Shown here piece by piece: positions 8,053 through 16,913 of a stretch of DNA of 63,732 bases. The translations under genes were made by a program, and so were the position numbers. Position 1 is the stretch's first letter, and each line of letters opens with the position of its first letter. The notes under the pieces were generated by a model. That model saw only the letters and a list, made by a program, of their open reading frames with translations, did no database searches and was not told the DNA's origin. Origin of the DNA: Streptomyces sp. CBMA123 (GTDB lineage: Bacteria > Actinomycetota > Actinomycetes > Streptomycetales > Streptomycetaceae); NCBI RefSeq assembly GCF_014596465.1, contig NZ_MECK01000135.1, positions 1 to 63,732 of the forward strand, given 5' to 3'.

Positions 8053-8625
8053 TCAGCGGACGATGTCGAAGACCTGCTTCTGCAGGCCGTTGCCGTAGGC
8101 CTCGTGCTCGACCAGCTTCAGCTTCTGGGCGTCCTTGTCCGTGGCGCTGAACAGGCGCTTGCCGGCGCCGAGCAGCAGGGGGTAGACGAGCAGGTGGTAG
8201 CGGTCGATCAGGCCGGCGTCCGAGAGGCTGTGGTTCAGGGCCGCACTGCCGTGGAGGATGATCGGGCCGCCCTCGGTCTCCTTCAGGGCGGCGACCTGGT
8301 CGACCGAGCGCAGGATGGTGGTCTCGCCCCAGTTCGGGACGAGGTCGTCCTCGGTGAGGGTGGTGGAGACGACGTACTTCGGCAGCATCTTGTAGCGGGT
8401 GAACTCCGGCATGTCCGGCCACACCGGGCTGAACGCCTGGTAGCTGACCCGGCCCATCAGCATGGCGGTGGCCTCCTCCTGCTCCCGGCCCTTGATCTCG
8501 TACGCCTCGGGGAGGAACTCGATGTCCTTGAAGGTCCATCCGGAGTTCCGGTAGCCGGGTTCGCCGCCGGGGGCCTCGACGACGCCGTCGAGCGACATGA
8601 AGGCGGTGCTGATCAGGGTGCGCAT
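8053..8625 (-). CDS. dihydrofolate reductase-like (RibD C-terminal domain) protein
   Basis: A 190-residue RibD_C/DHFR-fold protein. The family pattern is clear: MRTLISTAFMSLDGVVEAPG at the start, AMLMGRVSYQAF, PKYVVSTTL, and the nucleotide-binding end GGPIILHGSAALNHSL with PLLLGAGKRLF. These small reductases are abundant in actinomycetes, and most have no known substrate. The start at 8625 is chosen over in-frame codons up to 8742 because the family begins with MR(T/K)L and a GAGGA site precedes it; the upstream extension is low-complexity repeat. Confidence 0.9.
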   Translation of the reverse strand: MRTLISTAFMSLDGVVEAPGGEPGYRNSGWTFKDIEFLPEAYEIKGREQEEATAMLMGRVSYQAFSPVWPDMPEFTRYKMLPKYVVSTTLTEDDLVPNWGETTILRSVDQVAALKETEGGPIILHGSAALNHSLSDAGLIDRYHLLVYPLLLGAGKRLFSATDKDAQKLKLVEHEAYGNGLQKQVFDIVR

Positions 8626-8779
8626 GAGTGGTTCCTCGGTTCTCGTGGTCTGCGGTTCTGGTGGGTCTGTGAGCCTGCTGGTCTGTGGTTCGGGCGGGTC
8701 TGTGGTTCGGGCGGGGCTGCGGCTCTGCGGAGGTCTGGACAACAGCGGAGATGTCAGGACGGCGGGGAATGCGTGGGCG

Positions 8780-9517
8780 TCAGCCGAGGAGCCCGGCCAG
8801 CCACCGCTGCCACGCGGCCTCGGCCCCGTCCGTCCCCTCTCCGAAGAGGTGATGGAACATCAGCACCGTTCCTGCACCGTGGTGGAAGGTGTAGAGCCCG
8901 TCGGTGGTGCGCAGTTCGAAGCGCTCGTCGTCCGCCCAGACCACCTCGCCGTCCAGCGGCGGCAGCCCGGCCGGTTCGGCGTGGGCCCGTGCGCCGACGG
9001 TGACCGGGAGTCGCAGTGCCAGGGCGTGGGCGAGGGTGCTCCGGACCTCCGGGTCCGGTCGGCCGGCTGCCGGGGCCACGGCGAAGACGGGAGCGCCGGT
9101 GCGTCCCGGGAAGTGGACGAGGTACTGGCGGAGCGTGTGCAGGTGGAACGGCCAGCCGCGGCGCAGCGCGTCGTACTCGTCCTGCCAGTCGTCGCCGAGC
9201 AGGCCGCTGTGGACGACGCGGAGCACGGTGCTGCCGCCGTCCCGTCCCTCGACCAGGTACTCGAAGGCCATGAACCGGCCGTCCTCGGTGGTGGTCGTGC
9301 GGGTGGCCAGGCGCTTGCCGGGTTCGTAGGCGGTGACGGCGGCTTCCGCGCGGTGGCCCCCGGTCTCCATGGTGGCGGTTCCGCCCTCGCGCGGGTCGAG
9401 TTCGTTGCGCCCCATGAACCAGGAGTCGATCCCCGGTCCGGTGGCGATCGCCTCCCAGACCTGGTCCGGGGTGGCCGGGAGAGTGGTCTCCAGCTCGATC
9501 TCGAACGGGTGGGTCAT
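8780..9517 (-). CDS. SRPBCC (AHSA1-like) domain protein
   Basis: A 245-residue protein. Residues 1-140 are an SRPBCC/AHSA1 ligand-binding fold (FEIELETTLPATPDQVWEAI, DSWFMGRNELDPREGG, DDWQDEYDALRRGWPFHLHT). The C-terminal 100 residues (VWADDERFELRTTDGLYTFH, VLMFHHLFGEG) form a second shorter domain. Its ATG overlaps the stop codon of the upstream ArsR gene in an ATGA, so the two are translationally coupled. ArsR-SRPBCC pairs are common, and the SRPBCC protein is usually thought to bind or modify a hydrophobic ligand; the ligand is unknown. Confidence 0.87.
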   Translation of the reverse strand: MTHPFEIELETTLPATPDQVWEAIATGPGIDSWFMGRNELDPREGGTATMETGGHRAEAAVTAYEPGKRLATRTTTTEDGRFMAFEYLVEGRDGGSTVLRVVHSGLLGDDWQDEYDALRRGWPFHLHTLRQYLVHFPGRTGAPVFAVAPAAGRPDPEVRSTLAHALALRLPVTVGARAHAEPAGLPPLDGEVVWADDERFELRTTDGLYTFHHGAGTVLMFHHLFGEGTDGAEAAWQRWLAGLLG

Positions 9518-10233
9518 GTCCGGTCCTCCTGCTCGGGCGTGGCTGCGACCCCACCGGCCTTGGGTCGGGCCGCGGCGTCCTTGGGCCCGGCCGCATTGTC
9601 CTGGGGCCGGGTCTCGGCGCCGGGGTGCGGTGCCGCGGGGATCGCCGAGGGACTCGCCGCGGGGATCTGGTGCAGTCCGACGACCACCCGGTGGCTGCGG
9701 CCCCCGGGGGCGGACTCGTCGTGGTAGCGGCTGACCAGGGTGGCCACGCTCTGGGCCAGTTCCTCGGCGAAGGCCGTCCGGTCGGCCGCGGAGGCGAACC
9801 GTACCTGGGCGTCGATGCCGAAGGTGGCGACCCGCCGTCCGGCCCGGGAGGCGCCGGTCAGCAGGGCCCCGACCTCCTGCACCAGCCGGGAGCCCAGGGC
9901 CAGCAGCCAGCGGGCGGAGAGCTGGTCGGGCGCGCGTGAGGGGTCCGGGCTGACGGCGGCCAGGACGCTGGGGGAGATCACGTAGGAGCAGGCGGTGGCG
10001 CGGTACACCCGTTCGGTGACGTTGCCCTTGCGGCGTTCCTCGGCGAGTTCGACGAGTCCGTGCCGTTCCAGTTCCTTGAGGTGGTAGTTGACCTTCTGCC
10101 GGGGCAGCCCCAGGCGGGTGGCCAGCATGGCGGCCGAGCCGGGTTCGGCGAGGGCGGCGAGGATCCGGGACCGGATCGGGTCCAGGGAGGCCTCGGCGGC
10201 GGCGGGTTCTTCGATCACAGCGACGTCCAGCAC
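9514..10233 (-). CDS. ArsR-type winged-helix regulator
   Basis: A 239-residue regulator with an N-terminal winged helix (DPIRSRILAALAEPGSAAML, ATRLGLPRQKVNYHLKELER, HGLVELAEERRKGN). No ArsR metal-site cysteines are present, so it is probably a non-metal member of the family. The last 40 residues are a low-complexity Ala/Pro tail. The GTG at 10233 has GGAGG eight bases upstream. It is the first gene of a two-gene operon with the SRPBCC protein and probably controls it. An AT-rich inverted repeat about 18 bases upstream is a likely operator. Confidence 0.85.
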   Translation of the reverse strand: MLDVAVIEEPAAAEASLDPIRSRILAALAEPGSAAMLATRLGLPRQKVNYHLKELERHGLVELAEERRKGNVTERVYRATACSYVISPSVLAAVSPDPSRAPDQLSARWLLALGSRLVQEVGALLTGASRAGRRVATFGIDAQVRFASAADRTAFAEELAQSVATLVSRYHDESAPGGRSHRVVVGLHQIPAASPSAIPAAPHPGAETRPQDNAAGPKDAAARPKAGGVAATPEQEDRT

Positions 10234-10250
10234 CGTTCCAGCCTCCAACC

Positions 10251-10266
10251 GACAAAAAAATTTGTC
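10251..10266. promoter_or_regulatory. AT-rich inverted repeat, likely ArsR operator
   Basis: GACAAA-AAAA-TTTGTC is a perfect 6-bp dyad with a 4-bp centre, 18-33 bases upstream of the ArsR GTG. Its AT content is very unusual for this DNA. It lies between the divergent ArsR and imuA' genes but well away from the LexA box. Confidence 0.6.
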
Positions 10267-10374
10267 AAGGAAAAAAGGGTTGTCGGTAGCCCGGTCGGCC
10301 CAAGGGAGTTCAGGCGTTCGGCGCATCCGACACGGAGTGTGACGGGTGGGGGCGAGGAGTGGACTTGAATCTTT

Positions 10375-10390
10375 GCGAACGGATGTTCGA
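10375..10390. promoter_or_regulatory. LexA (SOS) box of the mutasome operon
   Basis: GCGAACGGATGTTCGA matches the actinobacterial LexA site TCGAAC-N4-GTTCGA with a single mismatch at the first base. A TTGAAT at 10365-10370 could serve as the -35 element and GATCCT at 10389-10394 as the -10 element, placing LexA over the promoter core. This fits SOS control of imuA'-imuB-dnaE2. Confidence 0.85.
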
Positions 10391-10400
10391 TCCTGGGGCT

Positions 10401-11141
10401 GTGTCCGTTTTCGAATCTGTTTTCGAATCTGCCGCCGAGCAGCCCGAACGCCCCGCGCTGCGGCCGGTGGCGTTCCCGGCTGCCGCGCCCGAGGACGGGC
10501 GGCCGGCGACCGGACGCGGGCTGGTACCGGTGCCGCCCGCACTGCGGGAAGTGCTGCCGGACGGCGGACTGCGGCGCGGCACGGCGGTGTCGGTGGCGGG
10601 CGGGGACGCCGGACTGCTGCTGGCACTGGCCGCCGGGGTCCGGGACGCCGGCGGCGGCTGGGCGGCGGCGGTCGGACTGCCGGACCTGGGGCTCGCCGCC
10701 GCCGAGGGCTACGGGCTGGACCTGCGCCGTCTGCTGGTCGCGGACGACCCGGGGCGGCACTGGCCCGAGGTGGTGTCGGTGCTGGCCGGCGCGGTCGAAC
10801 TGATCATGCTGCGCCCGGACGGACCGGTGCCGCCCAAGCTGGCCACCCGGCTGGCCGCCGTACTGCGGCGCAGCGGCTGCGTGCTGCTGGTGGCCGGGCC
10901 GTGGCCGGGCGCGGTGCTGCGGCTGGGGGTGCGGTCCGGGCGCTGGTTCGGACTGGGGGACGGCTACGGGCAGCTCGCCGGGCGGCAGGTGGAGGTGGTG
11001 GCCGAGGGTCGGGGCTCGGCGGTGCGCGGCCGGACGGCCCGGCTCTGGCTGCCGGACGAGCACGGCGCGGTGCGCCCGGTCCGGGAGCAGTCGCATTCCG
11101 TCACCGGCCCGGCGGCACCGCTCGTGGCGGCGGTGGTGTGA
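10401..11141 (+). CDS. imuA': ImuA'-like mutasome accessory protein
   Basis: First gene of the imuA'-imuB-dnaE2 cassette, about 246 residues, with weak RecA/SulA-like character (LREVLPDGGLRRGTAVSVAG, LLLALAAGVRDAGGGW, PDLGLAAAEGYGLDLRRLL). In mycobacteria ImuA' works with ImuB and DnaE2 in DNA-damage-induced mutagenesis. The start is set at the GTG at 10401. In-frame ATGs at 10359 and 10383 lie before or inside the LexA box, and a promoter read from the box would start transcription near 10401, giving a leaderless message. That start is inference. imuB follows after one base. Confidence 0.8.
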   Translation: MSVFESVFESAAEQPERPALRPVAFPAAAPEDGRPATGRGLVPVPPALREVLPDGGLRRGTAVSVAGGDAGLLLALAAGVRDAGGGWAAAVGLPDLGLAAAEGYGLDLRRLLVADDPGRHWPEVVSVLAGAVELIMLRPDGPVPPKLATRLAAVLRRSGCVLLVAGPWPGAVLRLGVRSGRWFGLGDGYGQLAGRQVEVVAEGRGSAVRGRTARLWLPDEHGAVRPVREQSHSVTGPAAPLVAAVV

Positions 11142-11142
11142 C

Positions 11143-12849
11143 GTGGCGACGACGACCGACGACGACCGGACCCCCCGGGTGCTGGTGGTCTGGTGCCCGG
11201 ACTGGCCGGTGGTGGCCGTCACCGGTGACGACCCGGTGGCGGTGACCGAGGGCGGCCGGATCCTCGCCTGCTCGGCGGGCGCCCGGGCGGCCGGGGTCCG
11301 GCAGGGGCAGCGGCTCAAGCTGGCCCAGCGGCTCTGCCCGGAGCTGGAGCTGCGCGACCGCGACCCGGAGGCGGAGACCCGCCGCTTCGAGCCGGTGGTC
11401 GCGGCGGTGGAGGCGTTCACGCCCCGGGTGGAGGTGATCCGCCCGGGCCTGTGCGCCATCCCGGTGAAGGGCCCGGGCCGCTACTTCGGCGGCGAGGAGG
11501 CGCTGGCGGCCCTGATCGGTACGGCGGTGGCGGACGCCCTCGGGCGACCGCCCGTCCCGGACGCCGTCCCCGGCGCGGTGACGGTGCCCAGCGCAACCAC
11601 CACTGACCGGCCGGCGCCTGCCGGAGCGCCCGCCACTGACCGGCCGGCGCCTGCCGGAGCGCCCACCACTGACCGGCCGGCGCCAGCCGGAGCGCCCACC
11701 ACCCCCCACGCCCGGATCGGCGTCGCCGACGGCCTGTTCGCCGCCGTGCTCGCCGCCCGCGCCGGGGTACTGGTGCCCGCCGGGCGTACGGCGGAGTTCC
11801 TCGCCCCCTACCCGGTGGGCACGCTGGGCGACGAGCCGCTGGCCGAACTGCTCGGGCGGCTCGGCCTGCCCACCGTCGGGGCCTTCGCCGCGCTGCCGCC
11901 CGAGGCGGTCGCGGACCGCTTCGGCCCGACCGGGACGCTCGCGCACCGGCTGGCCCGGGGCCTGCAGCCGCGCCCGCTGGTGCCGCGCGACGAGGAGCCC
12001 GACCTCGCCGTCGAGCAGCGCTTCGACCCGCCGGAGCCGCTGGCCGAGCCGCTGGTGTTCGTCGCCCGCACACTGGCCGAGCAGCTGCACCAGCGGCTGG
12101 CCGGGGCGGGGCTGATTTGCCGCCGGGTGGCCGTCGAGGTGGCCTGCGCGGACGGCCGGACGGTCTCGCGGCTGTGGCGGCACGAGGGTCGGCTGTCCGC
12201 GACGGCGCTGGCCGAACGGGTCCGCTGGCAGCTCCAGGCCTGGCAGGGCGCGGGCACCTTCACCGACGGCGGCGAGGGCTTCGCCCTGCTCCGGCTCGCC
12301 CCCGACGGCCTCTCCCCGGACCAGGGGCGCCAGCTCGCCCTGTGGGGTCAGGCGGTCGCGGACGACAGGGTGGAGCGGGCGGTGGCCCGGGTGCAGGCGG
12401 TGCTGGGGCATGCCGGGCTGCGCCGGATCGAGCCGGCCGGCGGGCGCGGGCCGGGCGAGCAGCAGGTCCGGGTGCCGTGGGGCGAGCCGTACGAGGCGGC
12501 GGCCCCGGCGGACGCGCCCTGGCCGGGGCGGCTGGCGGAGCGCTCGGCGGACCTCTGGCCGTCCGTGGTGCTGCGCGAGCCGGCACCGGTGCGGGTGCTG
12601 GACGAGGCCGGCCGGCCGGTCACGGTGGACGGCCGGGCGGGGGTGTCGGCCCGGCCGGCGCTGGTCGTGGTCGGGGGGCGCGAGGAGCGGGTGGCGGGCT
12701 GGACCGGGCCCTGGCCGGCGGTCGAGTACTGGTGGGACCAGTCGCTCGCCCGCCGCCGGGCGCGGTTCCAGGTGCTGGTGGACGGCGGCCGGGCGCTGCT
12801 GCTCACCGTGGAGGGGGGTGGGTGGTACCTGGAAGCCGGCTACGACTGA
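11143..12849 (+). CDS. imuB: ImuB, inactive Y-family polymerase
   Basis: A 568-residue Y-family polymerase-like protein, the hub of the SOS mutasome that links DnaE2 to the beta clamp. The first motif reads VLVVWCPDWPVVAV, without the catalytic aspartate of DinB-type enzymes, and no S-x-DE motif follows. It is therefore predicted to be non-catalytic, as known for ImuB. A little-finger-like part (RFDPPEPLAEPLVFVARTLA) and a C-terminal ImuB domain (VRVPWGEPYEAAAP, PWPAVEYWWDQSLARRRARF) follow. Residues about 152-184 are a three-fold 11-residue repeat (TDRPAPAGAPT) inserted in the polymerase part. GTG start one base after imuA'. Confidence 0.92.
   Translation: MATTTDDDRTPRVLVVWCPDWPVVAVTGDDPVAVTEGGRILACSAGARAAGVRQGQRLKLAQRLCPELELRDRDPEAETRRFEPVVAAVEAFTPRVEVIRPGLCAIPVKGPGRYFGGEEALAALIGTAVADALGRPPVPDAVPGAVTVPSATTTDRPAPAGAPATDRPAPAGAPTTDRPAPAGAPTTPHARIGVADGLFAAVLAARAGVLVPAGRTAEFLAPYPVGTLGDEPLAELLGRLGLPTVGAFAALPPEAVADRFGPTGTLAHRLARGLQPRPLVPRDEEPDLAVEQRFDPPEPLAEPLVFVARTLAEQLHQRLAGAGLICRRVAVEVACADGRTVSRLWRHEGRLSATALAERVRWQLQAWQGAGTFTDGGEGFALLRLAPDGLSPDQGRQLALWGQAVADDRVERAVARVQAVLGHAGLRRIEPAGGRGPGEQQVRVPWGEPYEAAAPADAPWPGRLAERSADLWPSVVLREPAPVRVLDEAGRPVTVDGRAGVSARPALVVVGGREERVAGWTGPWPAVEYWWDQSLARRRARFQVLVDGGRALLLTVEGGGWYLEAGYD
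11606..11705. repeat. 33-bp in-frame tandem repeat in imuB
   Basis: Three near-identical copies of a unit containing ACTGACCGGCCGGCGCC encode TDRPAPAGAPT. DNA identity is high, which suggests a recent expansion that keeps the frame. Confidence 0.8.
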
Positions 12850-12908
12850 CCGGCGATCCGGGCCCCGGGGGGAGCAGGACCAGTACGAGACCGACGAAGG
12901 CAACCCCG

Positions 12909-15900
12909 ATGGGCTTCACCAGCCACCCCACCCTCCCCTGGAGCGAACTGCACCGCCGGCTGACCGGCGCCGGGCCGGACCGCACGGTCGTCCCGCTGCG
13001 CCGCCCTGCCGAGAAGCCCTCTGCCGAGCAGCCGACCGCCGGGAGGCCATCTGCCGAGCAGCCCACCGCAGAGAAGCCCACCGCCGAGCAGCCCACCGCC
13101 GAGCAGCCCACCGCCGAGGAACCCCCCGTCGCGAAGGCGGAGAACGGCGAACCCTGGGCCGAACTGCACGTCCACTCCGCCTTCAGCTTCCTGGACGGCG
13201 CCAGCGACCCGGAGGACCTGGTCGCCGAGGCGGCCCGGCTGGGCGTGGAGACCCTGGCGATCACCGACCACGACGGCCTCTACGGCGCTGTCCGGCTCGC
13301 CGAGGCGGCCCGGGGGACGGGCGTGGCCACCGCCTTCGGTGCCGAACTGACACTCCGTCAAGAAGACTCCACCGAACACCTCCTGGTCCTCGCCCGCGAC
13401 CCGGCCGGCTACCGCCGCCTCTCCGCCGCGATCGCCGCCGCCCAACTGGCCGGCGGTGCCAAGGGCCGCCCGGCGTACGACCTCGCGACGCTCGCCGGGG
13501 CGCACGACGGCCACTGGGCGGTGCTCACCGGCTGCCGCCTCGGCCGGGTCCCGGCGGGCCTGGCGACCGGTGACGCGGAGCGGCGACTCCTCACTCTCAC
13601 CGAGGCGTTCGGCCGCGAGAACGTGTACGTCGAGCTGATCGACCAGTGGCTGCCCGGCGACGACCGGCGCAACGACGCCCTCGCCGCGCTCGCCGCCGGA
13701 CTCGGGATCCCCACCGTCGCCTCCACCAACGCCCACCACGCCGGCCCCGCCCAGGGCCGCCTCGCCCAGAGCCTGGCCGCCCTGCAGGAGCGCCGCACCC
13801 TCCAGGAGGCGGCCGGCTGGACGCGGGCGTCCGGCACCGCGCACCTGCGCTCGGGCCGCGAGATGGCCGCCCGGCTGGCCCGCTTCCCCGGCGTGCAGCG
13901 GGCCACCGCCGAACTCGGCCGGGCCTGTGCCTTCGACTTCGCCAGGCTGGACCCGGAACTGCCCGGCTACCCCGTCCCCGAGGGCGGGACCGAGATCGGC
14001 CACCTGCGCGCCCTGGTCGCGGCCGGCGGCCCAGCCCGCTTCGGCCCCGGCAACGCCGCCGCCCGCCGCCAGCTCGCCAAGGAACTGGACGTGATCGAGG
14101 ACCTGGCGCTGGCCGGCTACTTCCTGATCGTGCACGACATCGTGGACTTCTGCCGGAGCCAGGACATCTGGTGCCAGGGCCGTGGCTCGGCCGCCAACTC
14201 GGCGGTCTGCTACGCCCTCGGGATCACCGCCGTCGACCCGATCCACTACAAGCTGCTGTTCGAGCGCTTCCTCTCCACCGCCCGGGACGGCCCGCCCGAC
14301 ATCGACCTGGACATCGAGAACCGCCGCCGCGAGGAGGTCATCCAGTACGTCTACCGCCGCTACGGGCGCGAGCACGCCGCCCAGGTCGCCAATGTGATCA
14401 CCTACCGCCCCCGGCTGGCGATCCGCGACGCCGCCCGGGTGCTCGGGTACCCCCAGGGCCAGGTGGACGCCTTCAGCCGGCAGACCGACTTCCGCTCCGC
14501 CCCCGGCGCGGACGCCGTCATCCCCGCCGACGTGCTCTCGCTCGCCGCCCAACTCCACGGCCTGCCCCGCCACCTGGGCATCCACTCGGGCGGCATGGTG
14601 CTCACCAGGGAGCCGATCGGGGAGATCTGCCCTACCGAGTGGGCCCGGATGCCGGGGCGCTCCGTCCTGCAGTGGGACAAGGAGTCCACCGCCGGCGCCG
14701 GACTGGTGAAGATCGACCTGCTCGGCCTCGGCATGCTCGCCGCACTCCACGACGCCTGCGACCTGATCGCCGAACACCACGGCCTGCGCTACGACCTGGC
14801 CGGCATCCCGGACGACGACAAGGGCGTCTACGCGATGCTGCGCCGCGCCGACACCGTGGGCGTGTTCCAGGTCGAGTCCCGGGCGCAGATGGCCACCCTG
14901 CCCCGGCTCAAGCCGGACCACTTCTACGACCTGGTGGTCGAGGTCGCGCTGATCCGCCCCGGCCCGATCCAGGGCGGCTCCGTCCACCCGTACCTGCGCC
15001 GCCGCGCCGGGGTGGAGCCGCCCGGCTGCCCGCACCCGCTGATGGAGAACGCCCTCGGCAAGACCCTCGGGGTGCCGCTGTTCCAGGAGCAGATGATGCA
15101 ACTCGCCATCGACTGCGCCGGGTTCACCCCCTCCGAGGCCGACCGGCTGCGCCAGGCGATGGGCGCCAAACGCTCCCACGAACGGGTCGCCCGGCTGCGG
15201 ACGAGGCTGCTCACCGGGATGGCCGAGCGCGGCATCCCGCCCGAGGTCGCCGAGGACGTCTACGGCAAGATCGAGGCCTTCTCCAACTACGGCTTCCCGG
15301 AGAGCCACGCGATCAGCTTCGCCTACCTGGTGTACGCCAGCGCCTGGCTCAAGCACCACTTCCCGGCGGCCTTCACCTGCGCCCTGCTGGCCAACCAGCC
15401 GATGGGCTTCTACTCGCCGCTCAGCCTGGTCGCGGACGTACGGCGGCACGGCGTCCGGGTGCGCGGGGTGGACGTCAACGCCAGCGGGCCGCGCCCCACC
15501 CTGGAGCCCTACCGGGGCCCGACGCCCGCGCCCCCGCTGACCGCCGGCCGACCGCAGCCGGCCATCCGGCTCGGCCTGGAGACGGTGCGCGGCATCGGCA
15601 CCCCGCAGGCCGAGGCGATCGCGGCCGGGCAGCCCTACGCCGACCTGGAGGACTTCGCCCGCCGCACCGGCCTGCCCGCACCCGCCCTGGAGGCGCTGGC
15701 CACCGCCGGGGCCTTCGACTGCTTCGGCCTGACGAGGCGTCAGGCGCTGTGGGCAGCAGGCGCGTTCGCCGGGATCTCGGCCGACCTGCTCCCCGGCACC
15801 ACGCCCGGCACCGAGGCGCCGGAGCTGCCCGGCCTGAGCCCGATCGAGGAGACCATCGCCGACCTGTGGGCCACCGGCACCTCCGCCACCAGCCACCCGC

Positions 15901-16223
15901 TCCAGCACCTGCGCGCCCACCTGGACCGCGGCGGCGCCCTCAGCGCCGCCCGACTCCCGGACGTGCCACCGGGAACGGCGGTGGTGGTCGGCGGCCTGGT
16001 CACCCACCGGCAGCGCCCGCCGACGGCCGGCGGGGTGCTCTTCCTCAGCCTGGAGGACGAGACCGGACTGATCAACGTGATCTGCAACCGCCCGGTCTGG
16101 GAGTCCCAGCGCCGCACCGCCCTGGACCGGGCTGGCCTGCTGGTGCACGGCCACATCGAACGCGACCGCGGCGCCACCAACCTGATCGCCACCCGGCTCA
16201 CCCCGCTCCGGATCGGCCTCTGA
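12909..16223 (+). CDS. dnaE2: error-prone DNA polymerase DnaE2
   Basis: A 1104-residue C-family polymerase of the DnaE2 (ImuC) class. The N-terminal PHP domain starts near residue 82 (AELHVHSAFSFLDGAS, AITDHDGLYG). The catalytic acids are present as PDIDLDIENRRRE near residue 460 and KIDLLGLGML near 600. A helix-hairpin-helix region (GIGTPQAEAIAAG) and a C-terminal OB fold (LSLEDETGLINVICNRP) follow. Residues about 35-75 are a pentapeptide-like repeat rich in AEQPT. It performs translesion synthesis after SOS induction together with ImuA' and ImuB. The ATG at 12909, 59 bases after imuB, is chosen because it opens the usual N-terminus. Confidence 0.95.
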   Translation: MGFTSHPTLPWSELHRRLTGAGPDRTVVPLRRPAEKPSAEQPTAGRPSAEQPTAEKPTAEQPTAEQPTAEEPPVAKAENGEPWAELHVHSAFSFLDGASDPEDLVAEAARLGVETLAITDHDGLYGAVRLAEAARGTGVATAFGAELTLRQEDSTEHLLVLARDPAGYRRLSAAIAAAQLAGGAKGRPAYDLATLAGAHDGHWAVLTGCRLGRVPAGLATGDAERRLLTLTEAFGRENVYVELIDQWLPGDDRRNDALAALAAGLGIPTVASTNAHHAGPAQGRLAQSLAALQERRTLQEAAGWTRASGTAHLRSGREMAARLARFPGVQRATAELGRACAFDFARLDPELPGYPVPEGGTEIGHLRALVAAGGPARFGPGNAAARRQLAKELDVIEDLALAGYFLIVHDIVDFCRSQDIWCQGRGSAANSAVCYALGITAVDPIHYKLLFERFLSTARDGPPDIDLDIENRRREEVIQYVYRRYGREHAAQVANVITYRPRLAIRDAARVLGYPQGQVDAFSRQTDFRSAPGADAVIPADVLSLAAQLHGLPRHLGIHSGGMVLTREPIGEICPTEWARMPGRSVLQWDKESTAGAGLVKIDLLGLGMLAALHDACDLIAEHHGLRYDLAGIPDDDKGVYAMLRRADTVGVFQVESRAQMATLPRLKPDHFYDLVVEVALIRPGPIQGGSVHPYLRRRAGVEPPGCPHPLMENALGKTLGVPLFQEQMMQLAIDCAGFTPSEADRLRQAMGAKRSHERVARLRTRLLTGMAERGIPPEVAEDVYGKIEAFSNYGFPESHAISFAYLVYASAWLKHHFPAAFTCALLANQPMGFYSPLSLVADVRRHGVRVRGVDVNASGPRPTLEPYRGPTPAPPLTAGRPQPAIRLGLETVRGIGTPQAEAIAAGQPYADLEDFARRTGLPAPALEALATAGAFDCFGLTRRQALWAAGAFAGISADLLPGTTPGTEAPELPGLSPIEETIADLWATGTSATSHPLQHLRAHLDRGGALSAARLPDVPPGTAVVVGGLVTHRQRPPTAGGVLFLSLEDETGLINVICNRPVWESQRRTALDRAGLLVHGHIERDRGATNLIATRLTPLRIGL
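13010..13130. repeat. 15-bp in-frame repeat near the dnaE2 start
   Basis: Repeats of GCCGAGCAGCCCACC and close variants encode AEQPT/AEKPT units between the N-terminus and the PHP domain. There are about seven imperfect copies. Confidence 0.75.
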
Positions 16224-16248
16224 GGGTGACCGCCGGCGCGGCACCGGC

Positions 16249-16863
16249 TCAGGCCACCGGATAGCCGATCTCCGCGAGGTCCTCGGCCAGTTCGTCCAGG
16301 TCCGTCTCCGCGTTGAGCGCCGCGATCACGGCCGGGGTGAGCGGGCGCAGCGCCAGGACGTGCCCGATCGCGGCGAGGTCCAGCTCCTGCTCCGGCTCGA
16401 AGTAGTCCTGGGCCCAGGCCAGGTAGGCCTCGGCCGAGCCGTCGGCGAGCAGCTCGACCAGGTGCTCCGCGCCGTGCTCGGCCGCCGCGCCCCGCCAGGC
16501 GTCGTCACCCTGGCCGCGCCAGAAGCAGCGGGTGACCGTCGGGCCGTCCTCGTCCCCGAGGGCGGGCTCCTCGGCGAAGCGGCGGAACTCCTCGGGTACG
16601 GCCGCGAGCAGCTCCGGGGCGTTGGGCGCCTCGTGGTCGAAGGCCCGTCCGTAGGCGCCGACGGGGGAGAAGATCACGCACCAGTCGTCACCCTGGCCGT
16701 TGCGCATCGACGCCAGTTCCTCGCCCTCGTCCCAGTGGGAGTCGAAGGAGTGGTACCGCGAATCCCAGTCCTCCGGGCTGAGGATCGCGTCGAGCATGGC
16801 GAGGGCGCGGCAGCGGTCACGCAGGTCGGTGACGGCGGGCAGGCGACTGAGCAGGTCGTTCAT
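16249..16863 (-). CDS. conserved hypothetical protein
   Basis: A 204-residue acidic cytoplasmic protein with no signal or membrane segment. It contains WDSRYHSFDSHWDEGEELAS, a GDDWCVIFSPVGAYGRAFDH block and a C-terminal helical part rich in Leu/Glu (LDELAEDLAEIGYPV). I recognise the general type from Streptomyces genomes but know no function. It ends close to the convergent dnaE2. The ATG at 16863 is used; another in-frame ATG lies three codons upstream. Confidence 0.7.
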   Translation of the reverse strand: MNDLLSRLPAVTDLRDRCRALAMLDAILSPEDWDSRYHSFDSHWDEGEELASMRNGQGDDWCVIFSPVGAYGRAFDHEAPNAPELLAAVPEEFRRFAEEPALGDEDGPTVTRCFWRGQGDDAWRGAAAEHGAEHLVELLADGSAEAYLAWAQDYFEPEQELDLAAIGHVLALRPLTPAVIAALNAETDLDELAEDLAEIGYPVA

Positions 16864-16913
16864 GCCCGCCATTCTCCCCGACGGTCCGACAGTTCGCTCA
16901 CCGCCGGTGCCGC

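Noticed and set aside
12840..16244. A 1134-codon open frame antisense to dnaE2
   Set aside because: Stop codons are rare in any frame at this GC content. The plus strand encodes a complete DnaE2 with all motifs, and the antisense translation has no domain.
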